This document shows, in pieces, positions 1 to 13,011 of a stretch of 64,000 bases of DNA. The translations under genes were made by a program, and so were the position numbers. The stretch is from Fragilaria radians (lineage: Eukaryota; Bacillariophyta; Fragilariophyceae; Fragilariales; Fragilariaceae): contig CAAAJI010000016.1 in NCBI GenBank assembly GCA_900642245.1, positions 98,730-162,729 on the forward strand, in the 5' to 3' direction. The notes beneath the pieces were generated by a model that worked only from the letters and a program-made list of their open reading frames with translations, was not told the DNA's origin and did no database searches. Within the stretch, counting starts at the first letter, position 1; each line of letters opens with the position of its first letter.

Positions 1-3000
1 CGTTATCAATTTTGAAAAACTAGATCCTTCTACCACATGTTGTAATTAAGATTATACATACATATCATGAAGGGAATAATTGTGTAATTTAAGGATCGTC
101 TTAGACTTGCATTACATATAAGTTGAGAATATGGAAATTAACAAATTTTCTTATTGTGGTTCACTGAAAAGATATTAGTTGATTCAAAAACGTTAGATGC
201 TGATGAGCCACTGTCAGCTCAAACATAAGAAGATATTCTACGAGAACCATTAGTGTCCGTAAAATGGGACTGTGTAATACGGTTGATATGTATAAACAAA
301 TGTAGAAAATAAATGTATTTTATTTATTTTCATTTCAATTTAGTGTCAATAGCATTTGGTCATCCCTTCATTTCCTCCTATAAAACTCGGATGATAGTAA
401 TCACTAAAATTTTCGAAAATGGATATCTTGTCCGATGCATTCCAAGAAACGTATAGCAACAATACCAATGTTGCTGTGAGACCCCTAAAACATTATTTGA
501 ATCATTAAACTTTGAAATAGATTTGATTTCCAATTTTAGAAATAGGCTAAATCAATGTATGATTTCTCATGTTTTCCTCTCCCTACGAAGCACCAACACG
601 CATTTGATGAACTAAAAATCTATGTTGTCTGTGACCTGCTGTATGCAAAAATTTAGCCTGACCACATTTTCCTTTATTTACAAATAAAGGAATGTTGTCT
701 ATCCCAGATTTTATTTTAGAGCTAATCCTCACTTACTTGAGTCTCATTTCGCGAAGGCGCCTAACGTAATATCTGGCGTGATTCTTGTCAACATTTACTT
801 GGAATTTGTTAAAATAGATATAGGGGTAGAATACATCCTAAGCGGGTTCGCTGGGTGCAGAAGTATCAATCGAGATGTGATATGCATATGAGGGATAGAC
901 CTACAGGACATCACCCATGTACTAGATTGAAATCGAGAATGCAGTTGGATCAAGGTGAAATCACTGTAATTATGGCTCAAGCCAAAACTCAACTATGAGG
1001 TGAGGCAATGGTGCTTGTAAACGTGTACATTTTGGATTTTTTTCAACCACTTCGATAAGACCTGGTATGCTGAAGCTATTCCAATGGAGGAATGAAATAC
1101 GTTTTTTGTTCTGGTGTCCCAAAGAGAAGGTTACTTGACTAGAAACGTGATGCAACACAATTAGAAATGTATTCTAGCTCCAGCCAAAGATGCCGAACAA
1201 GGGCTTGAAAGCTCAAATGAAGTCTTCACGATGCGTGACAAACTGAATCCAGAGAAGCATTATCATTGCTTCAAAACCGTGTAAATCAAGAAGTCTAGCG
1301 CAGATAGACCAAACTGAAATTTGCTTACAGCAAACAATATTTGGCTCCTAAATCAGGAACAGCAAAGGCAAATAGAGATTGACACATGGACTTCTCCAGC
1401 AAGAACTATTGAAATCTTGAAAGATTTTAAGTATCCCGACATGTTGCTTTCCTCAATGGTTTTGGATTCAGACTCTGCATTGTTGGGTGCTTGAGATTCA
1501 TAAAATAGGTTTCACCTAAATTAACATTTTCGAAGGTTTCGTTCCTTTCAGAATCAGTGATATTGCTTAATGTGTTACAGAAAGGGCTTTGTAATCTAAA
1601 TACTGTTAAGTTCTCGTTGGTTAACGTTACATGTTCATTATCCAGAAGAACTAGTATCTGACTTAGAGGAGGCATGGAGGAACCTACACGATACGTCGAA
1701 CCATTCTTACAAAGAGAATGCCTTTCAAGATCAAAATTTATCTTGTTCCTTGGACAAATTCCAAGAACTATTTTTGACCAATGATGCTCCACCTTTGAAT
1801 TATGCCCTTAAAGAATTATTTTCCAGTCCATTTAACACACGGCTTAATAATTATAGAAATGTTTTGTATCAGGGGTTAGGGGTTTTGCCAATAGCACAAT
1901 CTTTGCACTTTTCAAAGTCCCTCTGATAAGGGCCCTTACTCCGTTCTTCTTTTCAACTATTCACTGAATCCTTTAATGATACCGCAGTTCACTCTGAGCT
2001 CAAGTTTCTGCAACAAGTTGAATCACGATTCTTATGTAACAATGATATAATACTTCAAGGTATGTTTGTTTACCCTAATGATTTACAAATGCCGATTAAT
2101 AGCTGTGCTTCTCAAATTATTTTTATAACTGATTAGGTGCTAATTATTTCCCACTTAGTTTGGTTGATTTATCGCAGTTGGCCTTTGTCATCAGCATTTT
2201 GAACATTTAATTTCATTTCCCCATTCTAATCATTGTCCTGACGTCATCCGGTGTCACTCTTGATTACTTCAATCCCTCTCTTATTTTTGGTTGACTTGAC
2301 AACATCAGTGTCCATCGTTGTAAACTTGTTACACCTGACAAAGTCTGTGAAAAGTTGGACCCTAGTCAATGTTTATCTGATCTTTGCTGTTTTTTGACAG
2401 TCATTTCTGCCTCGTTTGAGTTCAAACTACTCATTCATTCTTTTTGTATGGAATCAAAGGCTACTGCATTTTATGGGAACTAGGAGGTTTAACTATTTGC
2501 TACAGGTACCTGCATCCAAGCTGGAAGGCGTCTAAGTAGAGTTACACTAGAAAAAAATTAGAGCCGTTTCTAAGAAATCTAATTTTAGCAGCAAGGAAAG
2601 CATGGTGCTGCGTAGATGAAACAATAAACTCCCGTTTCGGTAAAATCTATCAGGATTAATTTTGATGCAATACTTTACTCTCACTCATCTGTATCTGAAT
2701 GATTTGCAAGTGCCAAACCTTCTAAAACAAATACTCGTAACCATCAAAGATTGTCAAGAATATAGCACATGTGCTGCATCAAATCGTTCTTTAATTTTCC
2801 TCATTTCTATGTTTACATATAGTGGATGACTCTGCTTCTGGTAGATAATAACGTTTAAAGTCATTTAGAACTATGTAAATAGCATTCAGATGCGAAACTA
2901 CCTCTGCTCCATGGCTAAAGCATGTCACTATTCTTGTCTGAAGAAGTATGCATGTTCAACTACTCGCACTTCTGGCATTAATACGATTGACCTTCACAAA

Positions 3001-3530
3001 AAAAGATTCCGGAAATAAAGTCCTTCGCATTGGATAACAAGCTTTTCCCCCTAAAGCTTGCGATTCTTTCCAAAATGTTATAATCATACTTTGCAGTTAT
3101 CTACTTCTCCCTTATAATAATAATAATTCTTCCTAAGCAAGAATCTAACTTTAAATATAAGGGTAACTTTTCAAATACGATGGTTTCGCAGAATCACAAG
3201 GACAAGTTGTGTTTGATGGATAGTATTGATCAATGGGATGTACTTAATTAAACCTTTATGTTCTTTGCGTTTACGATTGGAAAATAACCTTTAAGACAAA
3301 CTCAACTATTTTTCTGTTCCTTCTCTGTCAAATCTTTTGTTAAAATTATGTCGATTCTGTCTTTTCCATTTTAAATGTTAGAGCTTCTTCTGGCAGGTTT
3401 GTCGATTCGAAAACATTACAGCGTCAGTGATACATAGACATGTCGATAAGTTAAACACTAAATGTGGGTAATGAAAAGACGAATGAACTATGATTTACAT
3501 AGAGACTCTTATGACGATCTTTAACTTTCA
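1..3530. other. AT-rich stretch without an intact gene
   Basis: Apart from the possible decayed coding segment at about 1.32-1.93 kb, I see nothing that can be supported: no long ATG-started frame with protein-like content, no tRNA-like fold and no clear repeat. The last part holds the 3' flank of the transporter gene that ends at 3531 on the minus strand. Confidence 0.5.
1318..1926 (+). pseudogene. Possible decayed coding segment, unknown family
   Basis: Two stop-free stretches lie in tandem on the + strand: one of about 58 codons ending at a stop near 1490, and one of about 108 codons from 1600 to the TGA at 1924-1926. Neither starts with a convincing ATG. Their amino-acid make-up looks like protein (the second has segments such as LEEAWRNLHD and APPLNYALKELF), in DNA that is otherwise AT-rich and full of stops. 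I recognise no domain. It may be a remnant of a gene or transposon. An ATG-started frame of 121 codons runs on the opposite strand at 1427-1792 and looks less protein-like to me. Confidence 0.22.
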
Positions 3531-6339
3531 CTAAAGTTCCTGTGAATTCATGAGTTCGTGGATGCTAACTTGTAGTAGCACCCGGTCCAAAATGTGGCTT
3601 AGCTCTGAAGATTCTTTTTTCATTCGTGACAGACCATTTCGATGAAGCCTAGCCACAACCGTTTTATCTCTTGCGGAAACTGCTGAAAATAGCCTAGATT
3701 GCTCAAGAATGAAATCCACATATCCAAATATCCCCCCAACAGGAACATATGCTTGCACATCTCCTAATTCGTAATTACGAGAGGACTCGACAGCCCCTGC
3801 TCCTGATAGTACATCTACATTTGAGGGAATTCTACCTGATTGAAATAGAGCGACAACTCCGGATAGAACGACAAAAAAGCAGTCGGAATTTTCAGTTTCT
3901 TGGAATATAGCTTCTCCCGCCATGTATTCACATTCAGTATGAAATGGACTAACTCGCATCTCAAAGACCTCGAGCTTTGCCTCCACATCATCCTTTGGTC
4001 CCAAAATATTCAAAAAGGCATCTTTGACCGTGATTTCTTTATCCGTATTTATATTCTTTTCTTTCTTTGAAAGAACAACATGCGAGGGGGCATGATCAAA
4101 TTCCAAAATAAGGTTTGCTTCGCAAAATTCCAATGCCTCGGACACAGTAGAAAAAAGAATAATTTTGTCGATTTTATCGGTTCGATTCGACGCTTTTCGC
4201 TTTGCGTCGTCTTCCAGATTAATAGGATATGCAGCATCATGTGCACGTAATACCCAATCTACTCGAGAATTGGCGCCACAACCACAAAGAATGATGTTTT
4301 GCTTGGAACAAGCTTTGGCTAGATGAAAGAAACAACCACGAGCAGCCGTAGAATCCGTGTTTGCAACCTGAGAAAGGTCAAGAACTACAAATCGAGGCCG
4401 GAATATACGATTCAATGCTTGATCTCCAATATGCCTGAAGTTTTGCTGACTCTTCGACCGTTTCCATTGAGTTGAACTACCGCGATGTGGTCCAGGACTA
4501 GCCATTGTTATTTCTTTCATATCCTCTGGACTTGTTGGTAGGCAAAGTTCATCGCTCAGTTGACTTAGAAGCTGCATAGATGAGCCAAAGAAAATGGTTC
4601 CCTTGATTTCAAATGTCATTATTTTGGGATTTTGTATGTGGTATCCATGAGCCTGTAAGAGCTTCCATTGTTCTGGACGCCAAACTGCTCTAGATCTTCT
4701 CGAAACTTTGGTGACACTAGATACTTTCGCTGATTTAAAAACATAATCCCCAACAGAGATGACAAACCCAAAGAAAATTCCAAAATTGATTCCAAAAGCG
4801 TGCATGGAAATGAATGTTGCTAGCAAGACACAATATTCAGATAACAAAACTTTGTGCCTTATCTCTATGAGCCATTCATAAAGAAGGTCAAGAGCAATAA
4901 AAGTAAGCGTGGATCCCAGGAAAAAGAGCGGAATGATTTCCAATATATTAATGGAGGCAAAAACCACAGCTAGTTCAGCAGATGCAACGAACATTCCGAT
5001 CAAACGTGAATGAGTTCCAGTCCTACAAGTAAAGATTGTTTGAGAGAAAATGTATGACCCTGTGAATCCTACCGACAAGCCTGAAAGCGTGTTTGACAAT
5101 CCCACCGTCATTAATTCATCATTAATGTCAAGATTGGTTCCCATATCCATTGCGATCGCTGCAACGTCCAAACAGGAGCTGAACGAAACAACAAATACCA
5201 TGCCTATCCAAGTTGATACACAATCGAAGGCAAGATTCCATCTTACTTTACCGAAGTCAATCAAACTCAAGAGGTCTTTAGCAGGAACTGGTGGAGAAAT
5301 TTTTCCGATCCAACCATATTCTCGTGCATCCTCTAGAGACATTCCAAGAACAATCAGAATAATGTAGAATAACATTGGAATGGTAACCATCAAAATAGGT
5401 AATGCAGCATCATTTCGGACATTTCTCGACACAAAGGCCATCGCTAACCCCGCGAGAATTCCAGGCAACGCAAGTATCGCGTTATGTGGATGGCTTAAGA
5501 GTACCCAGCTCTTCAGTCCAATCATTGGCTTTGAGATGCTGAGAGCCACTCCTGCCTGACCACAAAAGTATCCTATGACTATTAATAATTTCGAGAATAA
5601 ATGAATGAGACTTATTTTTTGAGAAAAGAGGCTTAACGCGACAACTATATGACTTACAAGCCAAATATCCCCCAATCACAGGGAGCGGAAGGTACGATAC
5701 TAAGTCGGCTAATCTGAATTTACCCAAAACGATGAGCACAATACCAGTAGAGAAAGTTGCCATGCTCAAAATGACCAAAGAGGTAGATATAATTTCTTCA
5801 GATGACCCTCCATCCGACACAATCTCGTTGGCGATTTTATTTGCCATGTGTGAAAGAAATATGAGTCCTGCATCTTGAACTTGCCCAATAGAGAATGGAA
5901 GAGAAGAGAATGCGACAAATGAAACTTGGTGGACAACTGAACTCCATAAGACAAGTTTGGAGAGTTCATTGACAAAGGAGTCGTATGCAGAGTTGTTAAA
6001 AATTATGGAAGCATAACCGTACATCGAAGGTATTCCCATGATAGAATTGACCGCTCCATAAATGAATGCGTACAGAAATAAACTGGATGATTCAGAACTC
6101 TTCTTTATTCCAGATTCAACTGTACATTGCCGATTTTGGTGGTGTGTCCTACTGTCACATCCTTCTTTGGGAAGAGCAGCTTCCTTTTTATCTAACTCAG
6201 CCCTTGCAAACTTCTTATTTGATACCAAAAGTGGCGACATTTGACCATGGAAGGAGGTATGGTTAACAAGACATCTCTTCGATACACCTGTAAACGCCAC
6301 GCTTTCTTCATCAATATTAATGGCGTTGTAACTAGACAT
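3531..6339 (-). CDS. SulP/SLC26-family transporter with STAS and cyclic-nucleotide-binding-like domains
   Basis: Two exons, 6339-5658 and 5578-3531. A 79-nt GTAAGT...AG intron falls inside a conserved transmembrane motif, so that GGYLA and FIGYFCGQ join in frame. The spliced protein is 909 aa. Order: hydrophilic N-terminus (about 1-85); membrane part (about 90-530), including a QVQDAGLIFLS-type motif typical of the YGR125W/VSB1-like branch; STAS domain (about 545-735, RPRFVVLDLSQV); and a C-terminal cNMP-binding-like fold (about 770-890, with GEAIFQE and GGIFGYVDF). SulP proteins move sulfate and other anions. The yeast relative with the same architecture is a vacuolar membrane protein linked to basic amino acids, so the substrate cannot be read from sequence. 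The ATG at 6339 is the first in frame. A vacuolar or plasma-membrane site is inference. Confidence 0.9.
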
Positions 6340-6829
6340 GGGTTGGTTTCGTTTAGTTTTGTTTCTTCCGTCCCACTATATTGGATATCTATTTACGCTG
6401 TCCGAAAACGAAATCGTTGTGTCATTTGTTGTGGTTAAACATTTGACGGAACAAAATGAGGCCCAATATCGTAAGGGATTCCGAATTCTGCTACAGTAGG
6501 TATTTTTGTTACTGTCAGCCTGACATTATGTATTGTTCATCAGAAACCATTTCTACATGATATTCATAACGCTCACCCTTTGAGCTTATGATAAACAGAT
6601 TTTCCGAGTTTTCATCTGATTTCATGAATTATACTTCAACCAATTCTATATCAATTCGTTCACTGATGTGAAGATATTTTATGTCTAGGTACTATGCCCT
6701 TTCTCCAGAATTTCTTTTCTCAGACAGGAATATTGCACATGGATTGATTCCTTGATACAAAATTGAGCGCGCTTAGAATAGTGACAAATTTCACATTACT
6801 AATTGCTTCACAGACCTAGTGTATTAATC
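6340..6829. other. Upstream flank of the SulP gene
   Basis: AT-rich sequence between the start of the SulP gene and the 3' end of a decayed copia element. It should contain the SulP promoter. I see no recognisable element. Confidence 0.4.
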
Positions 6830-8751
6830 AAAAGTAAAGGAATTCTTAATCGTGCATAATGAAGCACAGGTTAATTATTTCCTGTGATGTCCACACCTGA
6901 TACTTGGGGATATCCAATGCTACCAACCTTGCCTTAAATAAGTCCCGTCTCGCTTCTTCTTGAACAGTCATTTGCTTCCAATGAATTTCTGTTGCTCGGA
7001 AGAATCTTTTCTCAACAAGGGACTATACTCCGCAATGCACCATTCTCTTTAACTCCTTGGAGATTGATTCTCTCTACAGGTTTCTTTGCACATCATCTGG
7101 GTCCAAGTAGGTGTCTTCAAAAATTGCAGGTTCAACCACTTTTTTGCTAAAAGTGAGGAAATATTCTTCATCATCCTCATAATCCAAAGTGATGAAAGCA
7201 AAGTGGTCTATCATAGCTTTGCTTCAGTTGATTAGTGTCTGCATCTCCGTTGAGACAACCTTCTTTTCAATTTGCTCTTCTTGACTCCTTTTAGGTGGAT
7301 GTATTTTTCATTTTCTGAATCTTCCAATTCCGTTTTCACGATGATTTTTTCACACTGAACACCAAAGTATTCTCCGTACGTTTTTCCCCAATCACTTCAC
7401 ATTCCTATTGATCATGACGGTTCTATTCTTGAGATCCAACACACTGTACTCGTCTTGTGGGTGATTATCCTCCTATCCGAAGAAAATTCACACATTTCCT
7501 TTGTTGTTGAGCTTCATAGTGTACCAATCTCTCCAAAAATTCGAAGATTCTTCTCATATTCGGGAGATATCACCTTACAAAAATTGTATAAACTCTTTTT
7601 CTTGGCTTTGGAGACTTTTTTGCACAGCTTTGTGGCTGTTAAAGCCCTCACCCTGCAATGCACTCCTCAAATCTTCCCTAACACCAGCATCATTCAGCAT
7701 TGCCTTGGCATGACCCTAAAGCGTTCAAACCTTCTCTCTACCTGTCCGTTTTTTGGGGGTGTTGGGACTTGTACATTTTTTTTTCACATCCATCCCCTTC
7801 TTGTCCAGCTTTCACTTTAGGGATAAATTCTCTTCCTCATTAACCTTACTTTCTTATCCTTGAATTCCTAGAAAACTCTACCATTTCACTCAGCATGTCA
7901 CATTTCTGTCTTGTGAATAGACTGCATTTCATTTCCCTGAATTGATCTTCAATCAAGGTCCAGATATTCCTTTTTCCAAGCCTTATCTGCTTGATGACAA
8001 GGAAATCCAATAACAGTTTCTGGTCATGGATGTTACTTTCAAATAGATCCTGTCTGCTGTGTCTTTTGTTGTTTCTACAGATGGATGACCCAGCATTCTA
8101 TGATGAACACACCACCATTGCTTTTCTTCACCTTGGCTACCACAAGTAAGGTTGAACCCAATGGGATTTTTGCCCTTAAGACAACTTGTTTACCGTTGTA
8201 ATCCAAATTTTTTGTGGTCCCGCTGAGTAGAAACTTGATCCATTTTGTATGGCAACCACCAATTTTGATCTTCATTTCTGGCAACAACTTCATACCTTCT
8301 GGCAAAAGAGATTCATCATGTAAATTGTGCATGTATGATTTATCATGTCCATCTCAAAGATGGAATGCTCAAGAATTTCCAACCTGTGCATCAATACTTC
8401 CAAATCCAAAAATCTGGATCCATTGATGTATCTAATTTCAACTCACCAAACTCTTTTTCTGTCTTGATTAATTTAGATTTGGTTGTTGACGCAAACTTTA
8501 ATGCTAAATTTATGCAAGGCAAGTTCATATCTCTTTCAGGCATCTCCTCAGATCTGCTTGAGTTGACATGTCCCAGAGAGATGTCACATTTGCAGCTGAT
8601 TAATTATTCAGCATATGAAAAATCATTCTTGGTCAAGAATTCTTCATGTTCCTTGCTTATGCTAGACGCAACTCTTTGTCAAATGGTGGGGAGGGAGAAC
8701 AGTACACTTATCCCTTTACTGGGGGATTGCAATCTAGATACCTCACTTTGA
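6830..8751 (-). mobile_element. Decayed Ty1/copia retrotransposon (gag-pol fragments)
   Basis: Reading the minus strand in shifting frames gives copia parts in the correct order. A gag UBN2-like piece lies near 8580-8310 (KTEKEFGELKLD...DPDFWIW, then HRLEILEHSIFEMD). A GAG-pre-integrase motif lies near 8100-8047 (MLGHPSVETTKDTADR). Integrase core pieces lie near 7990-7690, with an NGxVERRF-like segment. An N-terminal reverse-transcriptase linker lies near 7130-6850 (DVQRNLWRES-like, then FKARLVALDIPKYQVW). Several frameshifts and stops break it, the RT core and RNase H are missing, and I could not identify LTRs. The motifs are established for Ty1/copia elements. The outer limits are approximate. 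Confidence 0.8.
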
Positions 8752-8853
8752 GTACTGGAATGTAAAACAAGTGCAGTAATGAACAGCATCAATGTATGTT
8801 ATTTTTTGTTAATACACTGCCCTTCATTGGAATCGCAATCCAACTTTATATTT

Positions 8854-11800
8854 ATGATGTCCCCTAATGCTGCTCTTGGTCCAGGTACTTCTACATCAAT
8901 TGATTCTGTTCCGGTTACGGCAATTGCGATGAAGCTTCTGGATATTCGTCTCAAACCATCAACTGCCATATTAGAGTCGGTAATGGGTGAATTTACGGGC
9001 GGGATGAATAATTCTACAACAAATGTCAATGCTTCTTCTCAGCAGCAGCAATATCAAGAGATGGTTATTCTAAGAGCAGGAGGAACGATTGAATTGTGGC
9101 GTGTGGAAGATGGGCAAATGAAACTTATCAGGCGATTAGAAACTCGATCTGTGTTAAGATCTATGGCTGTACTCCGATTAACCGGAGAAAAGCGAGATGT
9201 TCTTGCAGTGGGAGCAGATGGGGGGGCCATTTCAATATTGGACTTTTTAGACGGAAGGGCTCAAATTATCCATTGCTTAACCTTTGGAAAGAGCGGTACG
9301 TCGCACATTTCTTTAGCTAACCGTCTGATTTCACCAAGTCATTGCTCATCTCTCATGTCGTCACCAATTTCTTGATCACTCATTTTAATTTTATTGTTCC
9401 TCTCAATTTTTTCATTATTCCTTCCTTTTTACTTGTATTCTACTCTCTTTCAATTCCCTTCTTACCTTATCCGCCTTAAAGGATGTCGTCGTGGAACTCC
9501 TGGTCAATACATGGCATCCGATCCCAAAGGGCGTGCTGTCATGATTTCTTCCATCGAAAAACGAAAGCTTGTCTATGTCTTGAATCGCGATGCATCGGGA
9601 AAGCCAACAATCGCCTCACCTCTCGAAGCACACAGGACTCGAACCTTGACTTTTGCCACTGTGGGGCTAGACAACGGTTACGACAACCCAATTTTTGCTA
9701 CACTTGAGCTACAGTACCCCGATACAGAGGATTCCCTATATCGAGAAGCAGGGAGCCATCTGGAAAAGCAGCTGGCATACTACGAGCTTGATCTTGGACT
9801 CAATCATGTAAGTCGTAAATGGGCAACCACCGTTCAACGCAGTGCACTTTGTTTGGCAGCTCTTCCGGGGGGTGCCGATGGTCCTGGTGGCGTGTTGGTT
9901 GGAGGGGAAGACTGGTTAGAGTATCATCACGACACTTTGGTGACAAAGCCATCCAATGATACAAATCATTCCAAGAGCGCACGAAGAATCGTCTGCGCTT
10001 TTCCCAGGAGAGAACTTCATCCCGAAGGAAAGGCTATCCTCATAACCAAAATTGTTGTGCACCGTCAAAAGAAATCTAAATTCTTTGCCTTGGCTCAAAG
10101 CGAATTTGGTGATACATATAAAGTCACAGTCAATTTGGATCCTGATGATAAAGCTAAAGTTGTTGGACTAACGGTGTCACTCCTTGATGTCCTCCCCGTG
10201 GCTAATTCTCTCAATATCAGCAAGATGGGGATGCTTTTTGTGTCAGCTGAATTTGGGGATCATAAACTCTTTCAATTCGAAAGAATCGATATTCCTGATG
10301 CTGTTACTTGCAACAGCTTCCAGTGCTCCAAAGCATTCCTTGAATCATCGGAGTCGGATGAACTTTCTTTCTATAACACTATAAATGCAAACAAGGTAGC
10401 ACCAAGATTCCATCCCACAACACTAAAAAATCTTAGAAGAATCTGCACCATGGAAAGTTCAGCTCCAACCACTGGAGTACTCGTTGGAGAGCTCGCTGGA
10501 AACGAAGTAAGTCCTCAAATCTACACCTTAAATGGTAGAGGGACACGAAGCTCCTTGCGTATCATGCGACATGGTGCTGCTGTAATTGAATTAGCTGTCA
10601 GTGACTTACCAGGGGTACCGGGAGGGATCTTCACGATTGCCGACAACTCAGTTGAAGCCGCGGAAAGCGGAGAAAAAAGAGATCGTTTTATCGTCGTCAG
10701 TTTCGCCGATGCGACACTCGTATTGAGAGTTGGGGAGACTGTCGAAGAAGTTGGAAAAGAGTCAGGTCTTGAAACTAGCGCCCCAACTCTCGCCTGTACA
10801 GCTCTTGGCAGCGATGGCGGAATGGTCCAGGTGCATCCTTCTGGTGTGCGAATCATCCAACAAGGCAAAGCAAAACAGTGGCACTGTCCAGGTCTTAAGC
10901 GAATTGAATATGCTAGTGCCAACGAGAGTCAAGTTTTGATTGCTTTGGCAGGTGGTGAGATGATTTATTTCGAATTGGATCCCATCAGTGGAAACCTCAC
11001 TGAGGCAGCGACACGTGATATGGGTGCGGATGTCTGTTGTCTGGACGTTGGAACAATTCCAAAGGGCAGTAGTCGCAGTCTTTTCGCTGCTGTTGGTTGT
11101 CGCGACCAGACAGTTCGGATTGTGAGTTTAGAGCCCAACAGTAAACTTGTGCAACGCAGCAGTACTGCCCTTAAATCCCGTCCACATTCAGTGGCTCTGC
11201 AAATTATGACAGTTGCACAAAAGGACGGTAAAGACGGACGCGACGACACAGTTTTGACCATTGGTTTAGACGATGGAAGTTCTCTGCGTGCCGGCGTAGA
11301 TTCTGTGACTGGTTCGATTGGAACATCACCCACTCGTCGCTTCCTTGGGGCACGGCCAGTTTCGATATCAAGGGTTAACCTGGAGTACAATGCGGCAACC
11401 TTACTTTTATCTTCCCGTCCATGGATAAGTCGACTCGATGCTAGTTCCGGAAAGCATATTATGGCGCCGTTGTCCTATGTTCCTTTGGATCATGGGTGCG
11501 CGTTCAACTCTGACGTAGTTCAAGATGGAATTGTTGCTACTGCAGGAAAAACTCTAAGAATCCTCTCCATTGAAACTTCTGGTATGGATGGCGGAGACGA
11601 AGAGTCGTTCAATATCAACAAAGTTGCATTGCGTTATACTCCACGTCAAATGACATTACTTGCGACGGGTGCAGACTCAGAGACAAGTGGGAAGACCGTA
11701 CTAGCCGTTGTTGAAAGTGATTATAATGAATATGGTTACGAAGAGAAAAAGTCTATGGGATTTGATTTCACCGGAGAAGGCAAAGCGAAAAAAGCCGTCG

Positions 11801-13011
11801 ACGGTATGGACATGGATGAAGATAGCGATGAAGAAAATGCCACCAATAGCGCGGATAACAAAGAAGGAGTAGCAGATGAGGAAGATGACGAAGAAAAAGA
11901 GGCACGTAAGACACCTATACGAGGCCCCTACCCACCAGGACCAGGTTACTGGGGTTCTTGCATTCGACTATTGGATCCGAGAAACAACTGCAAATCCTTG
12001 GAATGTATTGAAATGAATCGCAATGAAGCAGCTCTGTGTTGTGCATCTGTGCGTTTTCATTCACGTGGTGGTGAGCCGCTTCTCGCAGTGGGAACAGTGA
12101 CAGGTATGTGTCTTCATCCATTGAAACAATCAGAAAGTCATGTGGCGTTGTATCGTCTTTTGAATGGGGACCGCCTTCAACTTGTCCACAAAACTAAGGT
12201 TGATGATGGTCCAATACTGTCCTTAGCTCATTTCCAGGGTCGATTATTGGTTGGTATAGGGAAAAATTTACGGTTATACGAGATGGGTAAGCGTCAACTC
12301 CTTCGTAAATGCGAATTACGAGGGCTTCCTACGATCGTAAAAATACTTCAAACTGCTGGAGATCGTGCTTTTTGTGGAGATATGATGCAGAGTGTGCAAA
12401 TCGTGAGATATGATTCTATAGCGAACCGATTGGTATTGTTAGCTCATGATCCATCTCCAAGGCCAATAACAGCACAAGAGCTTCTTGATTGGAATACTGT
12501 CGCGGTTGGTGATAAATTTGGAAACATCTCGATCCTTAGACTCCCACGAGGTGCAGAAACCAGTGCTGCCGTGGATTTGACGGGACAACGAGCTCTTTGG
12601 GAGTCTTCTCGTGATGTACCGAACTTGGAAGTTCTCTGTAACTACCATGTCGGAGAAGTAGTGACAAGTATGACCAGGGCATCTCTCGTTCGTAGTGGTC
12701 CCGAGTGTCTTATCTATGTCACTGTAACTGGTCGCATTGGAGCTTTGGTCCCCTTTACTTCTCGTGACGATGTTGATTTCTACACAAAGCTGGAAGGAGT
12801 TCTCAGGTCAGAAATCCCACGTCCAACGGGTCGCGATCCTCAAGCGTATAGATCTTATTATGCCCCTGTCAAACACGTAATAGATGGTGACCTTTGTAAC
12901 GCTTTCGGTAGTTTGGCATTTGCACAACAAAGCAAAGTTGCTGGATTAGTGGATAGATCGATAGGCGAAATAGTCAAGAAGCTTGAAGATACGAGAAATT
13001 CTCTTCTTTAG
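8854..13011 (+). CDS. SF3B3: Splicing factor 3B subunit 3 (SF3b130/RSE1-like)
   Basis: Two exons, 8854-9295 and 9482-13011, with a 186-nt GTACGT...AG intron. The join restores the conserved stretch FGKSG-CRRGTPGQ. The protein is about 1323 aa, close to the family's usual length plus an insert. It matches SF3B3 end to end: N-terminal propeller (VDPKGRAVMIS-like, then KLVYVLNRDA), a middle GRGTRSSLRIMRHG segment, and the C-terminal CPSF_A part (NYHVGEVVTSM, LVPFTSRDDVDF, SYYAPVKHVIDGDLC). SF3b is part of the U2 snRNP that recognises the intron branch site in the nucleus. The start is uncertain: ATGs at 8779, 8854, 8857 and 8929 are in frame, and homology begins only at 8929. An acidic insert (about 11770-11910) precedes the C-terminal propeller. 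The decayed copia element ends just upstream. Confidence 0.95.

Noticed and set aside
5579..5680. Second transporter gene starting inside the SulP locus
   Set aside because: The overlapping frames resolve into one protein through a 79-nt GTAAGT...AG intron in a conserved membrane motif.
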